Source: DATGMS01 sp040905145 (lineage in GTDB: Bacteria; Bacteroidota; Bacteroidia; Cytophagales; Cyclobacteriaceae). From it: a DNA stretch of 17,617 nucleotides. A program made the position numbers and the translations under genes. The stretch spans positions 1 to 17,617 of the forward strand of contig JBBDSC010000209.1 of NCBI GenBank assembly GCA_040905145.1, in the 5' to 3' direction. The stretch's first letter is position 1, and every line of letters starts with the position of its first letter. This document shows positions 1 to 7,754 of the stretch, one piece after another. The notes beneath the pieces were generated by a model. It did no database searches, was not told where the DNA came from, and saw only the letters and a program-made list of their open reading frames with translations.

Positions 1-234
1 GTAAAAGGTCAGGTCGCAATTTTGTAATTCAGGACCAGGTCATTTCCGGGAAAATTCATCTGCTATTGAATTCTATGTTAGGCTGAAAGCCTGCTACACC
101 ACAATTTAGGCCTTGCCTTTTTATTTTGAATTTTTTCAGGTCAAGTCAGGAGTTCTGAAAACCCCCAGTTGGATTTTTAGTCGGATTGAGCCGAAATAGG
201 CCGTAGCCCGCTAAAGAAGATTGTTACAGCCCAC
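1..234. other. Left-edge noncoding stretch
   Basis: No credible gene is visible. All three plus-strand frames meet stops within about the first 90 bases. The sequence has several short copies of a CAGGTCA-like word near 8, 45 and 137, and a small hairpin (AGGCT, loop GAA, AGCCT) around 80-92. It may be the untranslated tail of a gene lying left of the window, because a terminator follows directly. Confidence 0.4.
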
Positions 235-268
235 AAAAAAGGGAGGCAATAAATTGCCTCCCTTTTTT
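235..268. terminator. Bidirectional intrinsic terminator after the DUF1080 gene
   Basis: A perfect 15-bp inverted repeat is seen: six A plus GGGAGGCAA at 235-249, loop TAAA at 250-253, then TTGCCTCCC plus six T at 254-268. With A-tract and T-tract on opposite flanks it can stop transcription in both directions. It lies 43 bases past the stop codon of the minus-strand DUF1080 gene and most likely ends that operon. It could equally end a plus-strand gene left of the window. Confidence 0.85.
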
Positions 269-311
269 GATTCTTTCATGACTCAAGCCCAAAATTCAAA
301 ATTTTAATTCC

Positions 312-1055
312 TTAAAGCTTTTTAATCATAATATTACGAAACCAGACATCATCTCCATGGTCCTGAAGAGCAATTTTACCTTCTGTATATTTTGCAAAAC
401 CAGGCATATCTTTGAATTTGCTGTTTGCCACCATTTCATTCCATTCTTCTGTCCACATGGTAGTGGTTACGGTATTCACCCCATTGAGATAGAATTCCAA
501 TTTACCATTTTCCGAAATGATTTCGGTTTGGTTCCATTCCCCAACAGGGTTGACAGTTTCTTCAGAAGAAACGATTAAATCATAAAGATCCCCGGTCCTA
601 TGGGAAGTGATCTTTCCATCAGGATGGTCGTCGTTGTCCAATAATTGATATTCGGGGCCGGTATGATAAGGAGCGCTGTACTCCCCATTATCTATCACAT
701 AAAACATGATGCCGCTGTTTCCACTTTCCGATATTTTCCACTCCAGCTTTAAGTGGAAATCCTGAAAGGAATCCTGAGTAACTAAATCACCCCCTGACAA
801 TCCTTCATTTTTCTTGCTGGCGGCATCAAAATAAATTACCCCATCCTCCACTTTCCAGGCATCACCTACCGTGCTTTTTCCATAACTTGTCCAGCCTTCA
901 AGGTTCTCACCGTTAAAAAGACTTATCCATTCATTTTCCTCCATAACTTCTACTTCTTGTTCTATCGCCGTATTGTCCCCTTCGTTTGTAGAAGAAGTAC
1001 CGCAAGCGGAAGCAAGGAGCAACAAGGCTGATAATGATACCATAGATTTTTTCAT
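312..1055 (-). CDS. DUF1080 lipoprotein (3-keto-disaccharide hydrolase family)
   Basis: This 247-residue protein starts with a lipoprotein signal: positive MKK, a hydrophobic core, and lipobox LASAC with Cys18 as the lipid anchor. An acidic linker to about residue 40 leads into one DUF1080 (PF06439) domain, about residues 42-247. The domain is a concanavalin-like beta sandwich in this family. Family hallmarks seen are SLFNGENLEGW (45-55), SGNSGIMFYV (111-120), GPEYQLLD (133-140) and the final LQDHGDDVWFRNI. Known members cleave 3-keto-glycosides by hydrolysis or elimination/hydration. It is the last of three minus-strand genes (oxidoreductase, TIM-barrel protein, this one) and faces the terminator at 235-268. 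The lipid anchor places it outside the cytoplasm, where it could act on the product of the GMC dehydrogenase encoded across the divergent promoter. Exact substrate and choice of hydrolase or lyase cannot be read from sequence. Confidence 0.88.
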   Translation of the reverse strand: MKKSMVSLSALLLLASACGTSSTNEGDNTAIEQEVEVMEENEWISLFNGENLEGWTSYGKSTVGDAWKVEDGVIYFDAASKKNEGLSGGDLVTQDSFQDFHLKLEWKISESGNSGIMFYVIDNGEYSAPYHTGPEYQLLDNDDHPDGKITSHRTGDLYDLIVSSEETVNPVGEWNQTEIISENGKLEFYLNGVNTVTTTMWTEEWNEMVANSKFKDMPGFAKYTEGKIALQDHGDDVWFRNIMIKKL

Positions 1056-1147
1056 AGAATATTTTTAAGTATTGATACATACTTCACCATGTGCTCTGCA
1101 TGTGCATACAGTGATGTACTTAATCATTGGTTATTGATTATACTGAG

Positions 1148-2203
1148 TTATTTAATCCCTAATATTTTTTTGTTCAGTTCTTCATCCATACCCGTGGAGG
1201 CAAAATCATCAAAGGACTTCTCCGTTACTCTTATAATTTTGTCCTGGATAAATTTGGCTCCTTCAATGGCCCCATTTTCAGGGTGCTTTATGGCGCATTC
1301 CCACTCCAGGATCGCCCATCCATCAAAGCCATACTGGGAAAGTTTCGTAAAAATAGCATTAAAGTCAACTTGTCCATCACCTAATGACCGGAATCTGCCG
1401 GCGCGGTTGATCCAGCTGGAATATCCCCCATAGACACCTTGTTTGCCAGTAGGGTTAAATTCGGCATCTTTGACATGGAACATTCTAATCCTCTCATGAT
1501 AGAAATCAATGAATTGTACATAGTCGAGGCATTGAAGGAGAAAATGGCTGGGGTCATACAGGATATTGGCCCTTTGATGGTTATTGACCTGTTCGAGAAA
1601 CATTTCATAAGTAACACCATCGTGAAGGTCTTCCCCAGGGTGTAACTCGTAACATAAATCTACTCCGTTTTCCTCAAAGACATCCAAAATAGGAAGCCAT
1701 CTTTTTGCCAGTTCCTTGAAACCCATGTCTACCAACCCCGCTGGTCGCTGGGGCCAGGGATATACCGTATGCCACATGAGAGATCCGCTAAAAGTAGCAT
1801 GAGCAGTAAGGCCCATGTTTTTGGAAGCTTTTGCCCCGTATTTCAATTGTTGGATAGCCCAGTCTGTTTTCGCTTTCAGATCGCCTTTTAGCTCTGGTGG
1901 TGCAAAGCCATCAAAAAGTTCGTTGTAAGCTGGATGGACGGCAACAAGCTGGCCCTGAAGGTGGGTGGATAGTTCTGAGATCTCCAGACCTGCCTCTGAG
2001 ACAGTTCCTTTGATTTCATCTGCATAGGTTTGGCTTTCTGCTGCTTTTTTTAAGTCAATGAGCCGGCTGTCCCAGGCGGGGATCTGAATGGCTCTATAGC
2101 CTATGCTTTTTGCCCATGTACTTATTTCTTTTAAGGAGTTGAACGGTGGTTTGTCATCTGCAAACTGTGCCAGAAAAAGACCTGGTCCTTTAATAGTTTT
2201 CAT
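1148..2203 (-). CDS. Sugar phosphate isomerase/epimerase (xylose-isomerase-like TIM barrel)
   Basis: This 351-residue protein has no signal peptide, so it is cytoplasmic. It fits the AP-endonuclease-2/xylose isomerase-like TIM barrel family (PF01261). A plausible divalent-metal site is Glu186 (CYELHPGE), Asp217 (YDPSH), His243 (FHVKD) and Glu300 (ILEWE), each at a predicted strand end in the expected order. Members isomerise or epimerise sugars, often keto-sugars. The gene lies 92 bases upstream of the DUF1080 gene, in the same direction. It is 412 bases downstream of the Gfo/Idh/MocA gene. Context suggests it converts a keto-sugar released by the DUF1080 enzyme, or an epimer of it. The precise reaction is unknown. 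The ATG at 2203 gives the normal start MKTIKGPGLFLAQF for this subgroup. Confidence 0.85.
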   Translation of the reverse strand: MKTIKGPGLFLAQFADDKPPFNSLKEISTWAKSIGYRAIQIPAWDSRLIDLKKAAESQTYADEIKGTVSEAGLEISELSTHLQGQLVAVHPAYNELFDGFAPPELKGDLKAKTDWAIQQLKYGAKASKNMGLTAHATFSGSLMWHTVYPWPQRPAGLVDMGFKELAKRWLPILDVFEENGVDLCYELHPGEDLHDGVTYEMFLEQVNNHQRANILYDPSHFLLQCLDYVQFIDFYHERIRMFHVKDAEFNPTGKQGVYGGYSSWINRAGRFRSLGDGQVDFNAIFTKLSQYGFDGWAILEWECAIKHPENGAIEGAKFIQDKIIRVTEKSFDDFASTGMDEELNKKILGIK

Positions 2204-2615
2204 AGTTTATTGAGTTAATTAGTTGATAATACTTTTTATTTTGATTCTGTTGATTTTTGGCTGAAAATGGAATGATGGAAAGTAGGAGCCTGACTGAAGC
2301 TCGAAGCAGTGTCATGCACTGAATTTAGTTGACATTTTTCCAATCGTATCTTCAATGATCCTGGCTTTTGCGAAACAGATCCTTCGTTTCGCTTGATGAT
2401 TGGTTTTGAGTCAAAGACTCTAAGTTAGGGATACCAAATCAAAGACTTGGTATAATTATGCCACTTTTTGGATCTTCCCTTGTTTGCAACCCATAGTCGG
2501 GAACTTCTTGTCTTCCGTCTCCGGTCTTCTGTCGTCCATTCTTCGGACATCTGACACAAGACTTCCGACCTCTCCGGCTTCCCGTTTAAGTCTCTCCACT
2601 TAGCTCACAGTAGGG
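2204..2615. other. Long spacer with serial hairpins between two co-directional sugar genes
   Basis: No gene is seen in these 412 bases. Three short hairpins follow one another: GCGAAAC/GTTTCGC at 2370-2392, GAGTC/GACTC at 2408-2420, and ATACCAA/TTGGTAT at 2431-2453. None has a clear T-tract on the minus strand. A fourth (TAGGG, loop CTAAA, CCCTA at 2611-2625) overlaps the stop codon of the oxidoreductase gene. The right part is the CTTCCG-rich repeat listed separately. The spacer may be an insertion of extragenic repeats into an otherwise compact operon. Confidence 0.55.
2495..2590. repeat. Degenerate CTTCCG-rich short repeat tract
   Basis: The tract repeats variants of TCTTCCG/TCTCCG/TCTTCTG at irregular spacing of about 7-12 bases (for example TCTTCCG at 2511, CTCCGGTCTTC near 2519, ACTTCCGACC at 2561 and TCTCCGGC at 2571). 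It is strongly pyrimidine-rich on the plus strand and has no open frame of note. I recall similar low-complexity spacers in Cyclobacteriaceae genomes, but copy number cannot be judged from one window. Confidence 0.5.
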
Positions 2616-3782
2616 CTAAACCCTAAATTCAGTCCATTTTAAATCTGACTTGCTGCTTTCCACAGCATGCTGCACAAAGGCCATACCCCTGAGTCCATCT
2701 TCAGCACCTGGGAAATCCAGCCATTCTTCTTTAGGTCTGGCCCCTTCATTGATGGCCTGAAGGCTTCTGGCAAAATTCCGGTAAAGGTTAGCAAAAGCTT
2801 CTATATAGCCTTCAGGATGCCCCCCTGGGGTGCGGATATTTTCGTAGGCAAAAGAGGATAAATAAGGTACATTTCCTCCGGCCCTATAAATTTGGTCAGG
2901 CTGGTCAGGATGTCTTATAATCAGGGAGTTGGCATCTTCCTGTTGCCATTCCAATCCTGCTTTGTCCCCATACACCCTTATTTTAAGATTGTTTTCTGCC
3001 CCGGTAGCTATTTGGGAAGCGGTAAGCACGCCAGATGCCCCATTATTGAATTTTAACAGGATATTGCCATCATCATCCAGTTGTCTGTTTTCGATCATAA
3101 TATTAAGATCTGCACAAAGCTTGGTCAGTTTAAGTCCGCTCACATATTCGGCTAAGTTAAAAGCATGCGTTCCTATATCCCCCATACAGCCTGCAATTCC
3201 ACTCTTGGAGGGATCTGTTCTCCATGCGGCCTGCTTGTTGTTCTCATCTTCGAATTTTCTCCATAGCCATCCTTGAGGATATTCCACATAGATTTTTCTA
3301 ATCTCCCCCAGAAGTCCTTTTGATATAAGATGCCGGGCCTCTTTGACCATGGGATAGCCCGTATAGGTGTGGGTGAGGCAAAAAAGCAAACCTGTTTTCT
3401 TGATGACCGCATAAAGCTCCTTTGCTTCTTCATAGTTCAGCGTCATTGGTTTATCCAAAACTACATGAAAACCGTTTTTTAAGGCTTTGATGGTGGGATC
3501 AAAATGTAAATGATTGGGTGTAACTATACTTACAAAGTCAATCCTTTCCTCTTGGGGCAAAAGAGCTTCCTTCTCAAATAATTCATCATAAGAGGAATAA
3601 ACCCTTTCGCTGGGCAGAAACAATTCTTTGCCCAACAGATTGGATTTTTCGGGTTTACTGCTAAAGGAACCGGCTGCAAGCGTTATGAGGCCATCAATGG
3701 CGGCTGCATTTCTGTGAATGCCACCTATAAAGGATCCTGGACCACCTCCGATCATTCCCATCTTAAGTTTTTGGTTACTCAT
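2616..3782 (-). CDS. Gfo/Idh/MocA family NAD(P)-dependent sugar oxidoreductase
   Basis: This 388-residue protein has the two-domain Gfo/Idh/MocA layout. An N-terminal Rossmann domain (about 7-135, PF01408) carries the dinucleotide loop GGGPGSFIGG at 12-21. A C-terminal alpha/beta domain (about 140-385, PF02894/PF22725 type) completes it. Catalytic elements are visible: Lys111 in LDKPMT (the usual EKP is DKP here) and Asp202/His206 in GDIGTH. No signal peptide is present, so it is cytoplasmic. The family oxidises or reduces sugar ring or chain hydroxyls. In 3-keto-glycoside pathways such enzymes interconvert C3-keto and C3-hydroxy sugars, and that is the inferred job here. It is the first gene of the minus-strand branch and faces the MFS gene across a 281-base divergent spacer. 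The GH109-type twin-arginine leader of exported relatives is absent. Confidence 0.9.
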   Translation of the reverse strand: MSNQKLKMGMIGGGPGSFIGGIHRNAAAIDGLITLAAGSFSSKPEKSNLLGKELFLPSERVYSSYDELFEKEALLPQEERIDFVSIVTPNHLHFDPTIKALKNGFHVVLDKPMTLNYEEAKELYAVIKKTGLLFCLTHTYTGYPMVKEARHLISKGLLGEIRKIYVEYPQGWLWRKFEDENNKQAAWRTDPSKSGIAGCMGDIGTHAFNLAEYVSGLKLTKLCADLNIMIENRQLDDDGNILLKFNNGASGVLTASQIATGAENNLKIRVYGDKAGLEWQQEDANSLIIRHPDQPDQIYRAGGNVPYLSSFAYENIRTPGGHPEGYIEAFANLYRNFARSLQAINEGARPKEEWLDFPGAEDGLRGMAFVQHAVESSKSDLKWTEFRV

Positions 3783-4063
3783 TCTTTTCTTTAAATTAAA
3801 GTTTTAAAAGTTTGGTAATTTTGTCTAAATTTCCTTCCAAGTTAATTTCTTTACCCTCAAATTCTAAAAGCCAAAGAAAATTGTAGATGAGCAGTACTAG
3901 GTTAGAATTAATGTTGTGTTCCTAGATAATTAATTTTACTTACTTGCCCAAATATTTCGGAAATGATAAATTTAAGTTAAAATGGCTTAAAATTAAATTA
4001 TTATTTGATTAGTTTGCTCCCTCTTATTCAATTATTACAAAACATCAAAATCATTTACACTAC
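3783..4063. promoter_or_regulatory. Divergent promoter region of the sugar cluster
   Basis: This is a 281-base, very AT-rich spacer between divergently transcribed sugar genes, so it must hold promoters for both branches. One perfect TAnnTTTG (-7 type) match, TAATTTTG, is seen on the plus strand at 3815-3822, but without a convincing TTG-type -33 element and 240 bases from the MFS start. No operator dyad stands out. The location is sure in outline, but individual promoter elements are not. Confidence 0.45.
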
Positions 4064-5317
4064 ATGAATTCCACCACAAAGGTTAAATTGTCGATCATGA
4101 TGTTTCTTGAATTCTTTGTGTGGGGGGCATGGTATGTGACATTAGGTACCTTCCTTGGAAATAACCTTGACGCTGCAGGAACACAAATTGCTGCCGCTTT
4201 TTCAACTCAGTCGTTTGGTGCCATTATCGCCCCTTTTATTATAGGCCTTATCGCCGATAAATATTTCAATGCAGAAAGGATTCTTGGATTTCTTCACCTG
4301 ATGGGCGCTGTCCTGATGTACCTGATGTTTCAATCCGAAGATTTTGCCACCTTCTATCCTTATGTCTTTGGCTACATGATTATTTTTATGCCCACGCTTG
4401 CTTTGGTCAATTCCGTTTCTTTTGAGCAAATGAAGGATCCGGCCAAAGAATTTAGCCCAATAAGGGTATGGGGGACCATTGGTTGGATTGTAGCCGGACT
4501 TTTGATCAGTTTCGTTTTTCATTGGGATAATGCCCAAGGCTTGGCGGAAGGTCTATTAAGAAATACATTTTTGATGGCCAGTGTAAGTTCCTTGGTACTG
4601 GGCATTTTGAGTTTTTTCCTCCCCGCAACTCCTCCAAAAGTCGTTAAGGGAGAAAAGATGGACCTTTCCGAAATACTGGGGCTTGATGCCCTAAAGTTAC
4701 TGAAGGATAGGAATTATGTTATCTTTTTTCTTTCCTCCATTTTGATCTGTATCCCCTTGGCTTTTTATTATCAAAACGCCAACCCCTTTCTTTCTGAGAT
4801 AGGTGTAGATAACCCCACAGGAAAGATGACCATAGGACAGATTTCGGAGGCTTTGTTTTTGTTGTTGCTTCCGGTGTTCTTTAGAAAATATGGGTTCAAG
4901 AAAACCATATTGGTAGGGATGATCGCCTGGGTGGTCCGATATGCTCTGTTTGCATTTGGAGATGCTGGGACCGGCACTTATATGTTGATTATAGGTATAG
5001 CCCTTCATGGGATTTGTTATGATTTTTTCTTTGTCTCAGGTCAGATATATACAGATGCCAAAGCAGGACCGAAATATAAAAGTGCTGCACAGGGATTGAT
5101 TACTTTAGCTACTTATGGTATTGGTATGTTAATAGGATTTTGGGTGGCAGGAATAGTCATGGATTATTATTTGGAAAATGGCACTCATGACTGGAAATCC
5201 ATTTGGATGATCCCTTCTGGTATAGCCGCGCTGGTGAGTCTTCTCTTCCTGTTTATATTCAATGAAAAGGAACTGGAAAAATCAGAAAAAGTAAAAGAAA
5301 TAGAAGAAGCAATTTAA
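4064..5317 (+). CDS. MFS permease, nucleoside:H+ symporter family (NupG-like)
   Basis: This 417-residue membrane protein shows about twelve hydrophobic segments in two halves separated by a charged loop near residues 190-215. The N-terminal signature (IMMFLEFFVWGAWYVTLG) and the PIRVWGTIGWI segment near residues 140-150 match the Nuc_H_symport branch of the major facilitator superfamily (PF03825). E. coli NupG and XapB, which import nucleosides with protons, belong to this branch. In Bacteroidetes and Planctomycetes such permeases often sit beside Gfo/Idh/MocA, DUF1080 and TIM-barrel isomerase genes. A role in importing a sugar or keto-sugar is therefore more likely than nucleoside uptake. 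It opens the plus-strand branch, followed after 128 bases by the GMC dehydrogenase gene. The true substrate cannot be read from sequence. Confidence 0.85.
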   Translation: MNSTTKVKLSIMMFLEFFVWGAWYVTLGTFLGNNLDAAGTQIAAAFSTQSFGAIIAPFIIGLIADKYFNAERILGFLHLMGAVLMYLMFQSEDFATFYPYVFGYMIIFMPTLALVNSVSFEQMKDPAKEFSPIRVWGTIGWIVAGLLISFVFHWDNAQGLAEGLLRNTFLMASVSSLVLGILSFFLPATPPKVVKGEKMDLSEILGLDALKLLKDRNYVIFFLSSILICIPLAFYYQNANPFLSEIGVDNPTGKMTIGQISEALFLLLLPVFFRKYGFKKTILVGMIAWVVRYALFAFGDAGTGTYMLIIGIALHGICYDFFFVSGQIYTDAKAGPKYKSAAQGLITLATYGIGMLIGFWVAGIVMDYYLENGTHDWKSIWMIPSGIAALVSLLFLFIFNEKELEKSEKVKEIEEAI

Positions 5318-5445
5318 TGAAAAAGCACCGTGCAGAAATTATCCTTTCAATCTGCCTCTAAGGGGTTTGTTCCAGATAGAAAAAATAAAAGAAAAGCAGT
5401 ATATTTAAAAATCAAAGCTAAAAAGAATCCTACAGTAAAGTAATT

Positions 5446-7125
5446 ATGGCAAATCAGAATTATGATGCAATTGTGGTCGGATCCGGTATCAGTGGAGGCT
5501 GGGCGGCAAAAGAGTTGACGGAAAAAGGCTTAAAGGTACTTCTTCTGGAAAGGGGGCCAAACGTCGAGCATATCAAGGATTACCACAATGCCACTACGCC
5601 ACCTTGGGAGATACCCCATCGTGGACGTAGAAGCATTGAATTGATAGAAAACCATCCCAATTTAAGCAGGGATTACGTACTCAATCCATTGAATATAGAC
5701 TGGTGGGCCCATGAATCTGATTCCCCTTATATAGAGGAGAAGCCATTTACCTGGTTCAGGGGATATCAGGTGGGGGGCCGCTCACTCTTATGGGGAAGGC
5801 AAAGCTATAGATGGTCTGACATGGATTTTGAGGGCAATGCAAAAGAGGGAATAGCAGTGGATTGGCCCATAAGATACCAGGACCTGGCTCCTTGGTATAG
5901 CCATGTGGAAAAATTTGCGGGCATCGCCGGCAATAAAGATGGTATTGAACATTTTCCTGATGGAGAATATATGCCGCCCATGCCAATGAATTGTGTGGAG
6001 ACGGATGTTGCTGCCCGGATCAAGGAACGTTATGGCGATTCCAGATACATGATTCATGCCAGGGTAGCAAACATTACTCAACCTTTGCCAGGAAGGCCTG
6101 GCTGTATGTATAGGAATAAATGTTCTTTAGGCTGCCCATTTGGAGGATATTTCAGTACGCAGGCCTCCACCTTACCTGCCGCTGTGGCAACGGGTAATTT
6201 AACCCTTAGGCCTTGGTCAATAGCCACCAGGGTAATTTATGATCAGGATACAAAGAAAGCTACCGGGGTGGAGGTATTGGATGCTGAAACCAACGAAACC
6301 ATCGAGTATAATTCCAAGGTGGTTTTTCTTTGTGCTTCAACCTTTAATTCTACAGCGGTTTTGATGAGGTCTGCCACGGACATCTGGCCAGAAGGCTTGG
6401 GAAGCAGCTCAGGGGAACTTGGACATAATGTGATGGATCACCACTTCCGCTTAGGGGCCAATGGTACGATTGACGGATATGAAGACAAGTATTATTATGG
6501 AAGAAGACCAGGAGGTATATATGTGCCCAGATACAGGAATGTCAACGGAGATAAGCGTGACTATCTGAGGGGATTTGGCTATCAGGGATCTGCCAGTAGA
6601 AGCGGTTGGAGTAGAAATGTTGCTGAACTTAATTTTGGCGCTCCTTTAAAAGAGGCTTTATCTGAGCCAGGACCATGGAGTATGGGAATGACTGCCTTTG
6701 GGGAAATCTTGCCCTATCATGAGAATACTATCAGGCTTAGCAGCGAGGAGAAAGACAAGTGGGGAATGGATGTCTTGGTGATGAATGCCGAGATCATGGA
6801 GAACGAAATGAAAATGCGAAAAGACATGATGGAAGATGCCGCGGAAATGCTGGAAGCAGGAGGGATTAAAGACGTAAAAACCTATGATTCCGGTTATACC
6901 ATGGGGCAGGGAATCCATGAAATGGGAACAGCGAGAATGGGCCGGGATCCCAAAACTTCCGTGTTAAATGGAAACAACCAGGTTTGGGATGCTAAAAACG
7001 TTTTTGTAACCGATGGGGCCGCAATGACTTCGGCAGGATCTCAAAATCCTTCCCTTACCTATATGGCGATGACTGCGAGAGCCGCTGACTTCGCTTTCAA
7101 TGAATTAAAAAAGGGTAATTTATAA
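5446..7125 (+). CDS. GMC-family FAD sugar dehydrogenase, large subunit
   Basis: This 559-residue flavoprotein has an FAD-binding GSGISGG loop at 12-18, followed by the acidic strand end LLLERG. It has the GMC middle region with WGRQSYRWS near 120-130, and a C-terminal GMC_oxred_C domain. The catalytic pair is His491 (GIHEMGTARM) and Asn534 (GSQNPSL), 43 residues apart as is usual in the superfamily. A cysteine group C220-x5-C226-x3-C230-Pro matches the spacing of the 3Fe-4S ligands of bacterial FAD-glucose and fructose dehydrogenases. It therefore looks like a dehydrogenase that passes electrons on rather than an oxidase. No signal peptide is present. Export is probably by piggy-back with the Tat-signal partner encoded 18 bases downstream. 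Likely reaction: oxidation of a sugar or glycoside, perhaps at C3, judging by the DUF1080 and Gfo/Idh/MocA neighbours. Confidence 0.9.
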   Translation: MANQNYDAIVVGSGISGGWAAKELTEKGLKVLLLERGPNVEHIKDYHNATTPPWEIPHRGRRSIELIENHPNLSRDYVLNPLNIDWWAHESDSPYIEEKPFTWFRGYQVGGRSLLWGRQSYRWSDMDFEGNAKEGIAVDWPIRYQDLAPWYSHVEKFAGIAGNKDGIEHFPDGEYMPPMPMNCVETDVAARIKERYGDSRYMIHARVANITQPLPGRPGCMYRNKCSLGCPFGGYFSTQASTLPAAVATGNLTLRPWSIATRVIYDQDTKKATGVEVLDAETNETIEYNSKVVFLCASTFNSTAVLMRSATDIWPEGLGSSSGELGHNVMDHHFRLGANGTIDGYEDKYYYGRRPGGIYVPRYRNVNGDKRDYLRGFGYQGSASRSGWSRNVAELNFGAPLKEALSEPGPWSMGMTAFGEILPYHENTIRLSSEEKDKWGMDVLVMNAEIMENEMKMRKDMMEDAAEMLEAGGIKDVKTYDSGYTMGQGIHEMGTARMGRDPKTSVLNGNNQVWDAKNVFVTDGAAMTSAGSQNPSLTYMAMTARAADFAFNELKKGNL

Positions 7126-7143
7126 GCTTTAAGAAATCGAATT

Positions 7144-7707
7144 ATGGCAATGAATAGAAGAGATGCATTAAAAAGCATGGTCCTTATGATGGGAGGGACC
7201 ATGGTAGGAGCCAACGTGATCTTGACAGGATGTGCACCAGAAGATAGGATTGAGGGCCTGGAATTTTCAGAGAGAGACATCGCATTCCTTGATGAAATTG
7301 GGGAAACAATCATTCCGGCTACAGACACTCCAGGTGCAAAAGCAGTAGAAATTGGTTCTTTTATGGTGTTGATGGTAAAAGACACCTATCGTAAAGAGGA
7401 ACAGGAAATTTTTGTGAAAGGCCTTAATACTTTAAGAAAAGATTTTAAAGATCAGGTAGGGAGCGACTTTATAGAGGCGAGTCAGGAAGAAAGATTGACC
7501 TACTTAAATGAAGTCAATGAAAAAGCCAGAGCTGAAGCAGAAGAGCGCGAAGGGCCGCACTATATCAATATGCTTAAAGATCTTACCGTTCTGGGCTATT
7601 TTACTTCCGAAATAGGCGCTACAAAGACGTTGAGATATATCGAAACCCCTGGAAGATATGACAGTTGTGTGGATTACAATAAAGAAAGTAAAGCTTTTGC
7701 TCTTTAA
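7144..7707 (+). CDS. Gluconate 2-dehydrogenase subunit 3 family protein, Tat lipoprotein
   Basis: This 187-residue small subunit belongs to the gluconate_2-dh3 family (PF13618). The N-terminus has a twin-arginine signal (NRRDALKSM, Arg5-Arg6), then a hydrophobic stretch and a lipobox ILTGC. The mature protein would therefore be a folded, lipid-anchored periplasmic protein. The mature part shows family features: FSERDIAFLDEIGETIIPATDTPGA shortly after the signal, and a C-terminal ETPGRYDSCVDY segment. Family members form the small subunit of GMC dehydrogenases and carry the signal-less flavoprotein through the Tat system. Translation is probably coupled to the GMC gene, which ends 18 bases before. 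ATG at 7144 and a second ATG at 7150 both keep the twin-arginine motif. The strong terminator at 7755-7780 ends this branch. Confidence 0.9.
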   Translation: MAMNRRDALKSMVLMMGGTMVGANVILTGCAPEDRIEGLEFSERDIAFLDEIGETIIPATDTPGAKAVEIGSFMVLMVKDTYRKEEQEIFVKGLNTLRKDFKDQVGSDFIEASQEERLTYLNEVNEKARAEAEEREGPHYINMLKDLTVLGYFTSEIGATKTLRYIETPGRYDSCVDYNKESKAFAL

Positions 7708-7754
7708 TTTGAATAAAACATAGACTTAAATATGCTAGCACATTGATGTACATT

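Noticed and set aside
357..578. Plus-strand open frame of 73 codons opposite the DUF1080 gene
   Set aside because: It lies wholly antisense to a well-supported gene, has no recognisable domain and no start context.
1089..1433. Plus-strand open frame of 114 codons overlapping the TIM-barrel gene
   Set aside because: Mostly antisense to a gene with a complete metal-ligand set; its unique front part has no homology I recognise.
2370..2453. Three serial hairpins considered as a CRISPR array or riboswitch
   Set aside because: The stems differ in sequence and spacing, so there are no CRISPR direct repeats, and no known riboswitch core was recognised.
3815..3822. TAATTTTG as the promoter of the MFS gene
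   Set aside because: It matches the -7 consensus but lacks a TTG at the right distance and is 240 bases from the start, in a spacer so AT-rich that chance matches are expected.
4064..5317. MFS gene as a true nucleoside transporter with nucleoside catabolism
   Set aside because: No nucleoside phosphorylase, kinase or deaminase is nearby; all neighbours are sugar redox enzymes.
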